Shown: positions 9,424 through 18,090 of the stretch, piece by piece
Layout: the number at the start of each line of letters is the position of its first letter
Numbering within the stretch: position 1 is the stretch's first letter
Source: Coprococcus sp.
Lineage (GTDB): Bacteria; Bacillota; Clostridia; Lachnospirales; Lachnospiraceae
Assembly: GCA_022793995.1 (NCBI GenBank)
Contig: JAAWDY010000067.1
Location: 124,001-188,000, forward strand
DNA: 64,000 nt
Direction of reading: 5' to 3'
The notes under the pieces: generated by a model
Databases searched by the model: none
Seen by the model: only the letters and a program-made list of their open reading frames with translations
What the model was told of the DNA's origin: nothing
Made by a program: the position numbers and the translations under genes

Positions 9424-10008
9424 ATGGGCGACGTTCACTATATGATTTCGGAAACGTCCAAGCGGGTCGGGGTGGAATCCCATGTGCTCCGCTACTGGGA
9501 AGATGAGCTAAAGCTTCCGATCGGACGTACAGAAATGGGACATCGGCACTATACGGAAGACGATATACAGCTATTTAGCTGTATCAAAGAACTGAAGGAC
9601 CAGGGCATGCTCCTCAAAGAGATCAAAAGTGTCTTGCCGGACATGCTCCGTGCCAAAGAACAATTAAGAGCAAAACGCAAAGCACTCGCAGAAAAGTCAG
9701 ATTCACTAGCATCTCCGGCGGAAATTTCCTTACAGAACGGGAAGTTTGCCGATCTGGAAGCTCTCCTGACCTCTGCAATGCGGAACGTATTATTAGAAAA
9801 CAATAAGATTCTGGAGGACAACATCTGCAAGGAGGTGACCGAAAAAGTCGCAAAAGACATGGATTTTCTTCTTCAGGCGAAAGAGCGCCAGGAAGATGAA
9901 CGTTTCCGGAGGCTCGACCATCTCATCCGCCAACAGCAGTCCATACGGCGTGAAGCGGCAAAGCCTGCTCCTGCCCGGTATCTGCGCAAGGTTCTTGGAG
10001 AATACTGA
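9424..10008 (+). CDS. MerR-family transcriptional regulator
   Basis: DNA-binding regulator of 194 residues. The N-terminal winged helix (YMISETSKRVGVESHVLRYWEDELKL, then RHYTEDDIQLFSCIKELKDQG) is a standard MerR head. The C-terminal half is a charged helical segment (residues ~80-180) without the Cys or ligand-binding signatures of metal or drug sensors, so the signal is unknown. A GGGGG ribosome binding site precedes the ATG. It is transcribed toward dnaB and shares a bidirectional terminator with it. Confidence 0.88.
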   Translation: MGDVHYMISETSKRVGVESHVLRYWEDELKLPIGRTEMGHRHYTEDDIQLFSCIKELKDQGMLLKEIKSVLPDMLRAKEQLRAKRKALAEKSDSLASPAEISLQNGKFADLEALLTSAMRNVLLENNKILEDNICKEVTEKVAKDMDFLLQAKERQEDERFRRLDHLIRQQQSIRREAAKPAPARYLRKVLGEY

Positions 10009-10027
10009 TCGGGAAGAAAGTTTCTTA

Positions 10028-10070
10028 GAATAAAAATGGAATCCTGCTTTGCAGGATTCCATTTTTATTC
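10028..10070. terminator. Bidirectional rho-independent terminator overlapping the dnaB stop
   Basis: A perfect inverted repeat with 20-base arms (GAATAAAAATGGAATCCTGC and its complement) and a 3-base loop. The terminal A/T tracts allow use from both strands. It serves the convergent MerR gene and the gdpP-rplI-dnaB unit. Confidence 0.92.
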
Positions 10071-11417
10071 TTCATCTCCCATCTGTCTCTGTGAATTTGC
10101 AAATTTTGTGTACTGCGGAAGCCATGTTAGATTCACAGTTCCGATCGGACCGTTCCTCTGCTTTGCGATAATGATCTCCGCCTCATTCACATGTTCGGTG
10201 TCTTTGTGATAATAATCATCACGGTAAATAAACATTACCACGTCCGCATCCTGCTCGATGGCTCCCGACTCGCGCAGATCCGATAGCATAGGACGGTTGT
10301 CCTTCCGTTGTTCCACTGTCCGGTTAAGCTGCGACAATGCAATGACGGGCACGTTCAGTTCTCTTGCAAGCGCTTTCAGGGACCTAGAAATCTCAGAAAT
10401 CTCCTGCTGACGCGACTCGCTCCGGCTCCCGACACTCCCGCTCATGAGCTGAAGGTAGTCGATAATAATCATCTCAATATTATGCTCTATTTTATATTTC
10501 CTGCACTTTGAGCGCAGCTCAGATATCGAAATTCCCGGCGTGTCGTCGATAATCAGATTCGACTTTCCGATCACTCCGGCTCCTTCGATCAGCTTCTCCC
10601 AGTCAGAATCCTTTAAATTCCCGGTCCGGATAAGCTGGGCGTCCACATAGGACTCTAAGGCGAACAGACGGTTAACCAGTTGTTCCTTTGACATCTCCAG
10701 GCTGAATACCGCGGTCGCCTTATTCTGGCGGAACGCAACATGCTGGGCAATATTCAGCACAAACGCTGTTTTCCCCATAGAAGGCCTGGCCGCTACTAAG
10801 ATAAGCTCCGAAGGCTGCAGCCCTGACATCTTGTAATCCAGATCAATGAACCCTGTGGGTATCCCTGTTACCGTCCCTTTATTTTTAGATGCTTTCTCGA
10901 TCTTCTCAAGGGCGCTTAGGACAACTTGCTTGATCGGCACGTAATCGCCGCCCGCCCGTCTCTGCGCCAAATCGAATACCTGCTTCTCCATCCTCTCAAA
11001 AATAGCATCCACCGGCTCTTTTGCGAGGTAACAGGAGTTTACCAGCTCTTCATTCATGCGGATGATCTTGCGCAAAGTCGCTTTTTCCGCCACAATTTCC
11101 GCATAATGCCTGATATTAACGGAAGTCTGCACCATTGTAAGAAGATCCCGCCCAAATTCAAGGCTGCTGATCTCTTCTGGAACATCTTTCTCCTTAAGAC
11201 GGTCCTGCAATGTAACCAGATCAACCGGAGTTCCTTCATTAAAAAGTTCTACAATAGAATCAAAAACCACTCCGTAGGCTTTCTGGTAAAAATCATCCCC
11301 ACAGATACTCTCCGACGCCGTCGCGATGGCGTCTCTGTCCATCAGCATCGCGCCGAGCACGGACTGCTCCGCCTCTATACTGTGCGGCAGTACACGCTTA
11401 ATGAGCGCTTCATCCAT
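10065..11417 (-). CDS. dnaB: Replicative DNA helicase DnaB
   Basis: Hexameric 5'-3' helicase of the replication fork, 450 residues. The N-terminal DnaG-binding domain begins LPHSIEAEQSVLGAMLMD. The RecA-like C-terminal domain has Walker A ARPSMGKTAFVLNIA, Walker B IIIDYLQLM and the closing segment GPIGTVNLTWLPQYTKFAN. AGGAGG precedes the ATG. It is last in the gdpP-rplI-dnaB order that is common in Firmicutes. Confidence 0.98.
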   Translation of the reverse strand: MDEALIKRVLPHSIEAEQSVLGAMLMDRDAIATASESICGDDFYQKAYGVVFDSIVELFNEGTPVDLVTLQDRLKEKDVPEEISSLEFGRDLLTMVQTSVNIRHYAEIVAEKATLRKIIRMNEELVNSCYLAKEPVDAIFERMEKQVFDLAQRRAGGDYVPIKQVVLSALEKIEKASKNKGTVTGIPTGFIDLDYKMSGLQPSELILVAARPSMGKTAFVLNIAQHVAFRQNKATAVFSLEMSKEQLVNRLFALESYVDAQLIRTGNLKDSDWEKLIEGAGVIGKSNLIIDDTPGISISELRSKCRKYKIEHNIEMIIIDYLQLMSGSVGSRSESRQQEISEISRSLKALARELNVPVIALSQLNRTVEQRKDNRPMLSDLRESGAIEQDADVVMFIYRDDYYHKDTEHVNEAEIIIAKQRNGPIGTVNLTWLPQYTKFANSQRQMGDEE

Positions 11418-11476
11418 TATGATTCCTCCTTATACCTGCGGCTGTACCATTCATTTGGCGAAATATGAACAGCACA

Positions 11477-11923
11477 CTAAGCCTCTCCCACATGAACCGT
11501 AAGCTCCGCCGTCACCTGCGGATGGAGCTTGATCGGGACGCGGTGAACGCCAAGAGACTTGACGGCTTCCTTGAGCTGTATCTTTTTCTTATCGATCTCA
11601 TAACCCATCTGCTCCTGCACCGCCTGGGCGATCTCCTTTGAGGATACTGACCCGAAAGCTCTTCCGCCCTCCCCGGTCTTAATGCTGAGTTCTATTTTCC
11701 CGGCTTCCAGCTTTGCCGCCAGATCTTTCGCAGCTTCTAAATTCTCCTGCGCGATCTTTTCCTTATTCTGCTTCTGAAGCTTCAAATCGTTCAGATTTTT
11801 ACTATTCGCTTCTAAACCAAGCTTCTTTGGCAAAATAAAATTTCTCGCATATCCATCGTTTACATCAACAATTTCACCTTTTTTCCCCAATGCCTTTACA
11901 TCCTGCATTAAAATCACTTTCAT
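11477..11923 (-). CDS. rplI: 50S ribosomal protein L9
   Basis: Large-subunit ribosomal protein of 148 residues. The start MKVILMQDVKALGKKGEIVDVNDGYARNFILP matches the conserved L9 N-terminal domain; a long helix follows and then the C-terminal rRNA-binding domain (KTGEGGRAFGSVSSKEIAQA). An ATG 24 bases upstream was rejected because it would add residues that L9 lacks. It sits between gdpP and dnaB. Confidence 0.98.
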   Translation of the reverse strand: MKVILMQDVKALGKKGEIVDVNDGYARNFILPKKLGLEANSKNLNDLKLQKQNKEKIAQENLEAAKDLAAKLEAGKIELSIKTGEGGRAFGSVSSKEIAQAVQEQMGYEIDKKKIQLKEAVKSLGVHRVPIKLHPQVTAELTVHVGEA

Positions 11924-11973
11924 TGTTATAATCCACCTTTCTATCAATCAGTGTTAGTAGAAGCAGATCATGC

Positions 11974-14022
11974 TTAAATCGCACCCTCCGCTATCATCAT
12001 ACTTATCGTTTTCTTCAAATCCTCGATACCGCGCTCCATGTCAGTATGCTCGAACTGCGCGCCCGCCGTGTTCAGATGCCCGCCGCCGCCAAGGCGTTCC
12101 ATAATGATCTGGACGTTCACTTCGTCAATAGCCCTCGCACTGACATAAATCTTTCCGTTGTACTCCGTAAGGACAAAGGATGCTTTGATTTCTTCGATAT
12201 CCAGCAGTTCATTCGCCGCCTGCGCACCGATGATCGTCGGGCTTTCAATCCCAAGATGCTGTCCTCTTGCGATCGCATATACATCCCGATATACCTCCGC
12301 ACTGCTGATGATTGCCGCCTTCGCCCGATAGGAAGCCATATCATCCCGCAGAAGCTTGCGCACATACGTAATATCAGCGCCACACCGCCGCAGATATGCC
12401 GCGGCCTCGAATGTACGAACTCCCGTACGATTCACAAAATTATTCGTATCGACTAAAACGCCTGCATACATGCTGTTTGCCTCTGTGGGGGTCAGCTTCA
12501 AATCGTCGCTGAAATACTGCAGAACTTCCGCAACCATTTCACAAGCAGAGGATGCGTACGGCTCAATATAGGAAAGCACTGCATTTTCAATCACTTCATC
12601 ACTCTGCCTGTGGTGATCCAGTACTGCGATCGTCTTCGTCAGCTTCAGCAGGCGCTCGCACTCTGTCATTTTCGGCTTATTCGTATCCACCACGATCACC
12701 ATGGTGCCCTCATCCGCCAGTTCTTCCGCCTCACGGGAATCAACAAACAGATCTTCCGGATAGGCTGGATTATTCCTGAACGACTCATAAAGCGGACGCA
12801 ATGTCACCGAAATATCATTCAGGACGATGTGAACCTTCTTCTCCAAAGCAGCCGCGGCCCTGTAGATTCCGATCGCCGCGCCAAATGAATCCACATCCGT
12901 CATCTTATGCCCCATAACAATGATCTGCTCTTTCGCTGTAATAAATTCCCGAAGCGCCTCCGCCTTTACCCTGGCTTTCACCCGGGTATTTTTCGAGGTC
13001 TGCTCTCGCTTCCCTCCATAGTAGGATATCTCCTGCCCGTTCTTGACAACGACCTGATCTCCGCCCCTGGCAAGAGCCAAATCGATCGCCACACGCGCAT
13101 AGTTGTACCCGATTAGATACGTATCCCTACTCAGTCCCACTCCAAAACTTAATGTGACAGGAACCTGGTTTCCGATATTGACACTTTTCACATCCTCAAG
13201 AAGTGAAAAACGGTCGGCTTCCATTTCTTCAAAGCTTTCTTTCTTGATAATAACAAAGTATTTATCCTTTTCCAGCTTTTTCGCGATTCCGTTCGTATTC
13301 GCTATATACTGGTTAATCTTACGGTCAATCAGCGCAACCAGAAGCGACTGGCGCACCTCTTCCACACTGTCCATAACTTCGTCATAGTTGTCGATATAAA
13401 TGAGTCCCGCCACCAGACGTTGTTTCTCATTCTCCCGCAGGCATTCGTTCAGCTCTGTCACATCCTGGAGATGGATTGCGATAAAATAGTTTTTCTCTGT
13501 GGGCATTTCCATAAGCTGTTCCGTCTCATTCAGCCCGTCTACAGAAACGCAGCGTATCTCCGCCTGGTAATCCCTCTCATTATATCTAAATTCAAGGCTT
13601 ACTGTCGCATCCTCCTCTTTCGGGAATACACTCTGATTCATCTCAGGAATATATTTATTCAGATGCGCATCCCTTATCGTATCTTCTCCCAGAACTTCCC
13701 GAAACTGTGTGTTCGCCCAGACGATCTTACCGTCGTCCAAAAGGATCGCATAAGGAACCGAAAGCTCTTTCAGCAATGTGTTCTGTACAATTCCGTACTG
13801 TGCAGCAAACTCCACCAGATCTGCAAACAAAAGAGACTTGTTGGAAAAATACATGATCCCTACTACCGCCGCGTAGACCAGGATGAAAGCAAACATAAGC
13901 ATTCCTGCTTTTCGGTTGGTCTTGAATATCCAGATATCCATAGCGGCCAAAAGAAGAATCATGATTGCCGGCCACTGCATGTACAGCCTTAACTGACCCT
14001 TTAACTTTACATTTTGCTTCAT
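11974..14022 (-). CDS. gdpP: GdpP-type cyclic-di-AMP phosphodiesterase
   Basis: Membrane-anchored enzyme that hydrolyses c-di-AMP, thereby affecting turgor, potassium transport and beta-lactam tolerance. At 682 residues it has the family layout: two N-terminal membrane helices, a PAS-like domain (residues ~75-170), a degenerate GGDEF domain (~175-300) and the DHH/DHHA1 catalytic unit. VMGHKMTDVDSFGAAIG, VVDTNKPKM and AVLDHHRQ supply metal ligands, and GGGGHLNTAGAQ is the DHHA1 motif. Gene order with rplI and dnaB supports the call. Confidence 0.96.
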   Translation of the reverse strand: MKQNVKLKGQLRLYMQWPAIMILLLAAMDIWIFKTNRKAGMLMFAFILVYAAVVGIMYFSNKSLLFADLVEFAAQYGIVQNTLLKELSVPYAILLDDGKIVWANTQFREVLGEDTIRDAHLNKYIPEMNQSVFPKEEDATVSLEFRYNERDYQAEIRCVSVDGLNETEQLMEMPTEKNYFIAIHLQDVTELNECLRENEKQRLVAGLIYIDNYDEVMDSVEEVRQSLLVALIDRKINQYIANTNGIAKKLEKDKYFVIIKKESFEEMEADRFSLLEDVKSVNIGNQVPVTLSFGVGLSRDTYLIGYNYARVAIDLALARGGDQVVVKNGQEISYYGGKREQTSKNTRVKARVKAEALREFITAKEQIIVMGHKMTDVDSFGAAIGIYRAAAALEKKVHIVLNDISVTLRPLYESFRNNPAYPEDLFVDSREAEELADEGTMVIVVDTNKPKMTECERLLKLTKTIAVLDHHRQSDEVIENAVLSYIEPYASSACEMVAEVLQYFSDDLKLTPTEANSMYAGVLVDTNNFVNRTGVRTFEAAAYLRRCGADITYVRKLLRDDMASYRAKAAIISSAEVYRDVYAIARGQHLGIESPTIIGAQAANELLDIEEIKASFVLTEYNGKIYVSARAIDEVNVQIIMERLGGGGHLNTAGAQFEHTDMERGIEDLKKTISMMIAEGAI

Positions 14023-14081
14023 AATTTTACCCTCTTTGACTGTGTGGAACTGGCAGGCTGAACGGGCGCGGTGAAATGCCT

Positions 14082-14199
14082 ACGCTCTCCGACGTGCCAA
14101 GCTCATGCGCTCCGCGCATGAGCTCACGGGCTTCGCCCTCACGCTCTCTCGACGTGCCAAGCTCATGCGCTCCGCGCATGAGCTCACGGGCTTCGCCCT
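14082..14199. repeat. Two tandem 59-60-base repeats each containing a palindrome
   Basis: Units at about 14082-14140 and 14141-14199 share GACGTGCCAA followed by the palindrome GCTCATGCGCTCCGCGCATGAGC and CTTCGCCCT with almost no change. The gene-free stretch 14023-14608 also contains the long hairpin at 14202, a 17-codon ORF at 14430 and a terminator at 14543. No protein gene is supported within the repeats. Confidence 0.85.
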
Positions 14200-14201
14200 A
14201 T

Positions 14202-14258
14202 GGGAACAAGAGACAGCAAACTTGCCTGCAAGCAGGCAGTTTGCTGTTTCTTGTTCCC
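14202..14258. repeat. 57-base near-perfect inverted repeat
   Basis: Arms of about 27 bases (GGGAACAAGAGACAGCAAAC at the left, GTTTGCTGTTTCTTGTTCCC at the right) form a very stable hairpin with a short loop. There is no good T-tract on either side, so it is not a standard terminator. It directly follows the tandem repeats, upstream of gdpP. Confidence 0.8.
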
Positions 14259-14429
14259 GCACGTCTCATGCCTACGTGAACATTATACCACCGTTTCTAT
14301 ATTTAGGGAAGAAAAAAGTAAAGGGGGCGGTCAGATGTAATCATGCAGCTGCCTGTAACTATCCCACTTTTTGAACTTTCTAACCAGTGCGGCGAACCGA
14401 AAATGCCTAAGAACAACACGAATTAGTTC

Positions 14430-14483
14430 TTATTGCCGGCAGACTGCGTATCTATCTTTCAATCTCTTTTTTGTGTCATTCAT
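14430..14483 (-). CDS. Possible 17-residue basic peptide
   Basis: An ATG at 14483 follows a textbook AGGAGG with an 8-base spacer and opens a frame of 17 codons, MNDTKKRLKDRYAVCRQ, ending TAA. Seven of the 17 residues are Lys or Arg. It lies downstream of the C45 hydrolase terminator on the same strand. It may be a leader peptide, a small regulatory peptide or the remnant start of a lost gene. The ribosome binding site is the only evidence. Confidence 0.35.
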   Translation of the reverse strand: MNDTKKRLKDRYAVCRQ

Positions 14484-14542
14484 CGTATGTACCTCCTGAC
14501 AAATCGATTTTAACCATATATGTAAAAATAAGGTTAAATATA

Positions 14543-14605
14543 GAAAACCCACCTGTGCGGCCAGGGCTGGGAATGAAACGCAGCAGCCGCACAGGTGGGT
14601 TTTCT
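14543..14605 (-). terminator. Terminator of the YfcC-C45 hydrolase unit
   Basis: Perfect 19-base arms (GAAAACCCACCTGTGCGGC and its complement) enclose a 25-base loop. On the minus strand TTTTC and further T-rich sequence follow. It starts 4 bases beyond the stop codon. Confidence 0.85.
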
Positions 14606-14608
14606 CAT

Positions 14609-15667
14609 TTATAGGTGGGTTGCCCCAAACCGGTATGTCTGGTATTCGTGCTCGCAAGGATTACCGAACGCGATATGCATCTCCAGCTGCTCCAGGTCGA
14701 ATACCATCGCCGCCAGGGTCTTATTCCACGGCTTTTCAGGATACGGATGGGAACAGATGCTATTCGGGAACCGTTCGTGGCTCCTCAAAAAGTCTTTGCC
14801 CATATCCACATCGATCTTCCCAAGATTCCTTTGTACCTGTTCTTCCATCACCTCATAGCGGTCCCAGGTTGTCTTGGAGCAGGTAAATTCCGGTTCCTCC
14901 GTGCCGACGACGGTATGGTTTGCATGAACCAGATATTTATCGTCTGTCCTTACATAAACCTTATTTGGGAAACACTCCACGCTGGCTATGTAACCCGTCT
15001 GATCCGCGATTCCGAACTGATTCGGGATATCGTGGGGCGCTTCCTTAAGAAACTGTACCGCTTCTTTTGCGGTCCGACAGTTCAGCAGATGGCGAATAAT
15101 CACATTGGTCGGGATTCCGTCTCCCGTCACGCCGTTGTCGATATAGGTCCACATCACTGCCACGCCGCTGTTATTGATCCCCATGTAAGCGGGAACTCCC
15201 GGGTGCGTATAAAGCAGAACTTCCTGATCGCCGTTCACATGATGAATTACTGTGTCCAGTTGGTAGAGCCATTCGGTGAAACACTCGTCGTTCGTCTGCC
15301 CGACGATTGTCTTCTGTCCACAGGACGCTTCCCCTGTCACCATGAAAGCCGTACATTTGTCGCTTATCTGATCTCTGGCGAACGATTTTTCATAAGCTGT
15401 TGCAAGCGCCAGAATTTGACAAAAATCCATCTGCGCTCCTTCCGCCATTCCTTTCATTTCTTCCAGTACTTCCGGCGTCCATTTTTCCATATGCGCGACG
15501 TACCGCTGCGCCATTTCTTCCCATTTACCATAATCAAAGCCTTCCCTGTCCATATAGTATCGCTTCTGATTCTGATAGTTGGTCTCAATCTGCATTTTCA
15601 ATTCCCTGCCGATCTGCTTTCCTCTTGAAAATGCGTCTCCTTCCACAACAATATATTTTTTATACAT
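14609..15667 (-). CDS. C45-family NTN hydrolase / acyltransferase-like protein (copy 1)
   Basis: Member of the acyl-CoA:6-aminopenicillanate acyltransferase (peptidase C45) family, whose members self-cleave before a nucleophilic Cys and hydrolyse or transfer acyl-amide groups. It has 352 residues. The expected nucleophile is Cys105 in SDKCTAF, with upstream helices EVLEEMKGMAEGAQMDF and downstream QTNDECFTEW, GVPAYMGINNSGVAVMW and HANHTVV. The ATG at 15667 follows AGGAGA. It is co-transcribed after the YfcC transporter (58-base gap). A close paralog lies at 19628-20692. The transporter may import the compound the hydrolase acts on. The substrate is unknown. Confidence 0.85.
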   Translation of the reverse strand: MYKKYIVVEGDAFSRGKQIGRELKMQIETNYQNQKRYYMDREGFDYGKWEEMAQRYVAHMEKWTPEVLEEMKGMAEGAQMDFCQILALATAYEKSFARDQISDKCTAFMVTGEASCGQKTIVGQTNDECFTEWLYQLDTVIHHVNGDQEVLLYTHPGVPAYMGINNSGVAVMWTYIDNGVTGDGIPTNVIIRHLLNCRTAKEAVQFLKEAPHDIPNQFGIADQTGYIASVECFPNKVYVRTDDKYLVHANHTVVGTEEPEFTCSKTTWDRYEVMEEQVQRNLGKIDVDMGKDFLRSHERFPNSICSHPYPEKPWNKTLAAMVFDLEQLEMHIAFGNPCEHEYQTYRFGATHL

Positions 15668-15725
15668 TTTGCTCTCCTTCTTTCTGCAGTATACCGTATC
15701 GTGCCGTAGTATTGTCTCTGCCATA

Positions 15726-17291
15726 CTACACTAACCCCAAGTATGGGGAAACCATGATTACAATCGCTGACACTACAAGTAATGGAACCATAATTTTCAT
15801 TACTTCTTTTAGATAAACCGGATACGGGACATTCGTGATCTCCAGAACTCCCATCTTCGTGGCGTCTGGATACAGGCCGCTCGCCATAAAGTTCAGTCCC
15901 ACGGTAAATGCGGAAACCAGCATCATCTGCCCGCCTTCCGTGCCGATCGTTGTCCCTGCAAAAAGCGCCATTGTAACCGCGCCCAGAATCGGCATCGTCA
16001 TTCCTGCCATACCGCTTGTGCTCTGGATGAAGAGCGCCGCGATCACGAATAGAACGATCGCCCCGACGGCAAAGCCCCACGCCGGGATACTTGCAAGCGC
16101 ATTACGAATCCAGTAAACAAATGTGATACTCATACCATATGAGCTGTCGCCCATGATAAGCGAGATTCCCCTGGAAATCGAGATGACAAGCGTAAGGCTT
16201 ACCAGCTCCGACGCGCCCCGCACAAATTCTGAGACAAAGTCGTCCATGGATATTTTATTGATAAAGGCGACCACTACCGAACCGATCAAAAATACGATTG
16301 AAAATTCATCAAAATACCAGTCTGCCAGCCAGGTAAACGAGTCCGCCCCAAGCAGGTTTCCGACAACCGGCGCATGTTCCATAAGCCATACGGACGGTGC
16401 GTTGACTACTTCATACATCGTCTGATCGCCTGCCGTGATAGACCCCCACGGTATATATCCGAGCACAATCACCAAAATCATAATTCCAAATACGATAAGA
16501 GACCAGATTCTTTTCTTTGTAAGCTCCGGGAATTCGGTCATGTCCGATTTCGCGGAAAGGGTATTGATATTGTCCAGGCTGTACAGGGCTGATTTTGTCT
16601 TATCTGCTTTGACCCTTTCTGCATAGCGGATAATCAGAACAGCGCCTATTGCATACAAAGCGGCAAAAAGCAAGATACGCATTCCAATCCCTGTTCCAAG
16701 CGACAGCTCTGGGTTGCCGATGGCTGCCACCGCCGCCCCTGTCGAATATGGGTTTACTACGCTCGCCATATTTCCGATCACAGCGCCGCCGAACAGTACG
16801 AATATTCCGGTCAGCACGTCGTATCCTGCCGTGACGCACAGAGGGATAAGCACCAGGGCGTACGGTGGAAGTTCCTCCCACGAGCCATATACGGTTCCCA
16901 TCAGGGCGAACACCAGAAGCAGCACCGCCAGAAGCTTTTTCCCATTCAGCTTTTTAAGAAGCGCGCCGACTCCCGCGTCCAATGCTCCGGCAAAATTCAT
17001 CAGGGCAAGGAAAGCGCCGGAAATCAAAATGGAAAAGTTTACGTCCGCTCCATTTGCGAATCCCTTGATCGGCGCCATGAACACATCCCAGATTCCTGCC
17101 GGGGCGGTCCCGGCATCCTCCACTACGCCGCCTTCCGCGTCGAACGAAGCATTATAATAAATGACGTTTTCCCCGTTTTCATCCGCGGTCATGACAGACG
17201 TAGGCACAAACCAGGTGAGTATTGCTACAAATACCAAAACCATAAAAAGAAGAATCATTGCACTCGGCATTTTAAATTTTTTCTTACTCAT
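15726..17291 (-). CDS. YfcC-family membrane transporter
   Basis: Secondary transporter of the YfcC/DcuC-like family, 521 residues with roughly a dozen hydrophobic segments. It begins KFKMPSAMILLFMVLVFVAI and has the family region DVFMAPIKGFANGADVNFSI and later GAAVAAIGNPELSLGTGIGM. Members are annotated as dicarboxylate, amino acid or peptide carriers, and the substrate cannot be read from sequence. It is transcribed just before a C45 hydrolase, which suggests uptake of an amide- or peptide-like compound. A perfect palindrome lies 70-96 bases upstream of the start. Confidence 0.85.
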   Translation of the reverse strand: MSKKKFKMPSAMILLFMVLVFVAILTWFVPTSVMTADENGENVIYYNASFDAEGGVVEDAGTAPAGIWDVFMAPIKGFANGADVNFSILISGAFLALMNFAGALDAGVGALLKKLNGKKLLAVLLLVFALMGTVYGSWEELPPYALVLIPLCVTAGYDVLTGIFVLFGGAVIGNMASVVNPYSTGAAVAAIGNPELSLGTGIGMRILLFAALYAIGAVLIIRYAERVKADKTKSALYSLDNINTLSAKSDMTEFPELTKKRIWSLIVFGIMILVIVLGYIPWGSITAGDQTMYEVVNAPSVWLMEHAPVVGNLLGADSFTWLADWYFDEFSIVFLIGSVVVAFINKISMDDFVSEFVRGASELVSLTLVISISRGISLIMGDSSYGMSITFVYWIRNALASIPAWGFAVGAIVLFVIAALFIQSTSGMAGMTMPILGAVTMALFAGTTIGTEGGQMMLVSAFTVGLNFMASGLYPDATKMGVLEITNVPYPVYLKEVMKIMVPLLVVSAIVIMVSPYLGLV

Positions 17292-17360
17292 CGTTCCCTC
17301 TCTTCCTTAACAAAATACATTTTTCATTTGCTCACCCCGGGGATATATAGAATCGATCGA

Positions 17361-17387
17361 TCATTTATTTATATTTTAAATAAATGA
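17361..17387. promoter_or_regulatory. Palindrome upstream of the YfcC transporter, candidate operator
   Basis: TCATTTATTTA, a 5-base centre and TAAATAAATGA form a perfect 11-base-arm palindrome. Size and symmetry suit a dimeric regulator; the TetR-type gene at 19065 beside the paralogous hydrolase is a natural candidate. The remaining gene-free sequence between 17292 and 17566 holds only the terminator below. Confidence 0.4.
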
Positions 17388-17491
17388 TGAAAACACGTCA
17401 ACAGACAGCATTTCAGGGAATGTTGTAAAAACGACAGAAAGAGAATTTTTGTTGGAATTGTTAAAAATTCAGAAATATCTATAACGCACAA

Positions 17492-17525
17492 AGGACTCAC
17501 AAAACCCTCATGTTTTGCAAGTCCT
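17492..17525 (-). terminator. Probable terminator of the EEP two-gene unit
   Basis: On the minus strand AGGACTTGCAAAAC pairs with GTTTTGTGAGTCCT across a 6-base loop, 41 bases beyond the stop at 17567. The following T-tract is short. Confidence 0.6.
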
Positions 17526-17566
17526 GACTTATACTATAATTACAACTGTTTCCAAAAGTATTTTCC

Positions 17567-18076
17567 CTAAAGGCTGTTGGCTTCCTGCCGTAATGATTCA
17601 TTTATTAAGCTCTGAAGCAATGACAGCATAGCTTTAGACTCGAAAATTGTACTTAACATATCTTCTAGGTCTTTCATACTTTTTACTAAAAATTTCTCCT
17701 GCAGCCTGCCGCCATTATATTCCCTCGCCAATGTCTCATTCATTACAATCGTCACGGGATATGAAATAGCTCCATAATCCACAAACATCATTCTGTATTT
17801 ATAATGTTCCAGTCCTTTCACGGTCAGATAGACCTCATACCGATTTCTTTCATCATTCTGTTCGCCCAAAGCATCTTGTATATTAACTTCCTCCGGTTCT
17901 GATAATGTGCCCAGCACTCCCTTTTTTGTATACGAACATATCGGTCCCTGGTATTCCTCAATTTTTCCTAACACATGACCGTCCGTTGCTTCTTCCATCT
18001 GCTTTAATGAATTCCTTATCACTGTTTCTGGTGTATATTTGTCAACTAGTTCAAAACTAAATGTTTTTTTGTCCAT
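17567..18076 (-). CDS. Hypothetical protein, partner of the EEP-fold protein
   Basis: Protein of 169 residues that I cannot assign. It has no signal peptide, membrane helix or Cys motif. The sequence is mixed alpha/beta: MDKKTFSFELVDKYTPETVI at the start, a central KYRMMFVDYGAISYPVTIVM segment and a helical C-terminus (DLEDMLSTIFESKAMLSLLQ). It begins 14 bases after the stop of the EEP-fold gene, so the two form a unit. Both are more AT-rich than their neighbours, suggesting acquisition together. It may be an immunity, regulatory or sensor partner. Confidence 0.7.
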   Translation of the reverse strand: MDKKTFSFELVDKYTPETVIRNSLKQMEEATDGHVLGKIEEYQGPICSYTKKGVLGTLSEPEEVNIQDALGEQNDERNRYEVYLTVKGLEHYKYRMMFVDYGAISYPVTIVMNETLAREYNGGRLQEKFLVKSMKDLEDMLSTIFESKAMLSLLQSLINESLRQEANSL

Positions 18077-18090
18077 TATCTTCTCTCCTT

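Noticed and set aside
14105-14374. 89-codon plus-strand ORF over the tandem repeats
   Set aside because: It is open only because a 60-base repeat keeps the frame; the translation is repetitive and has no ribosome binding site.
14430-14657. 75-codon minus-strand ORF including the 17-residue peptide
   Set aside because: Most of it lies in the terminator hairpin and the C45 gene end; only the internal ATG has a ribosome binding site.
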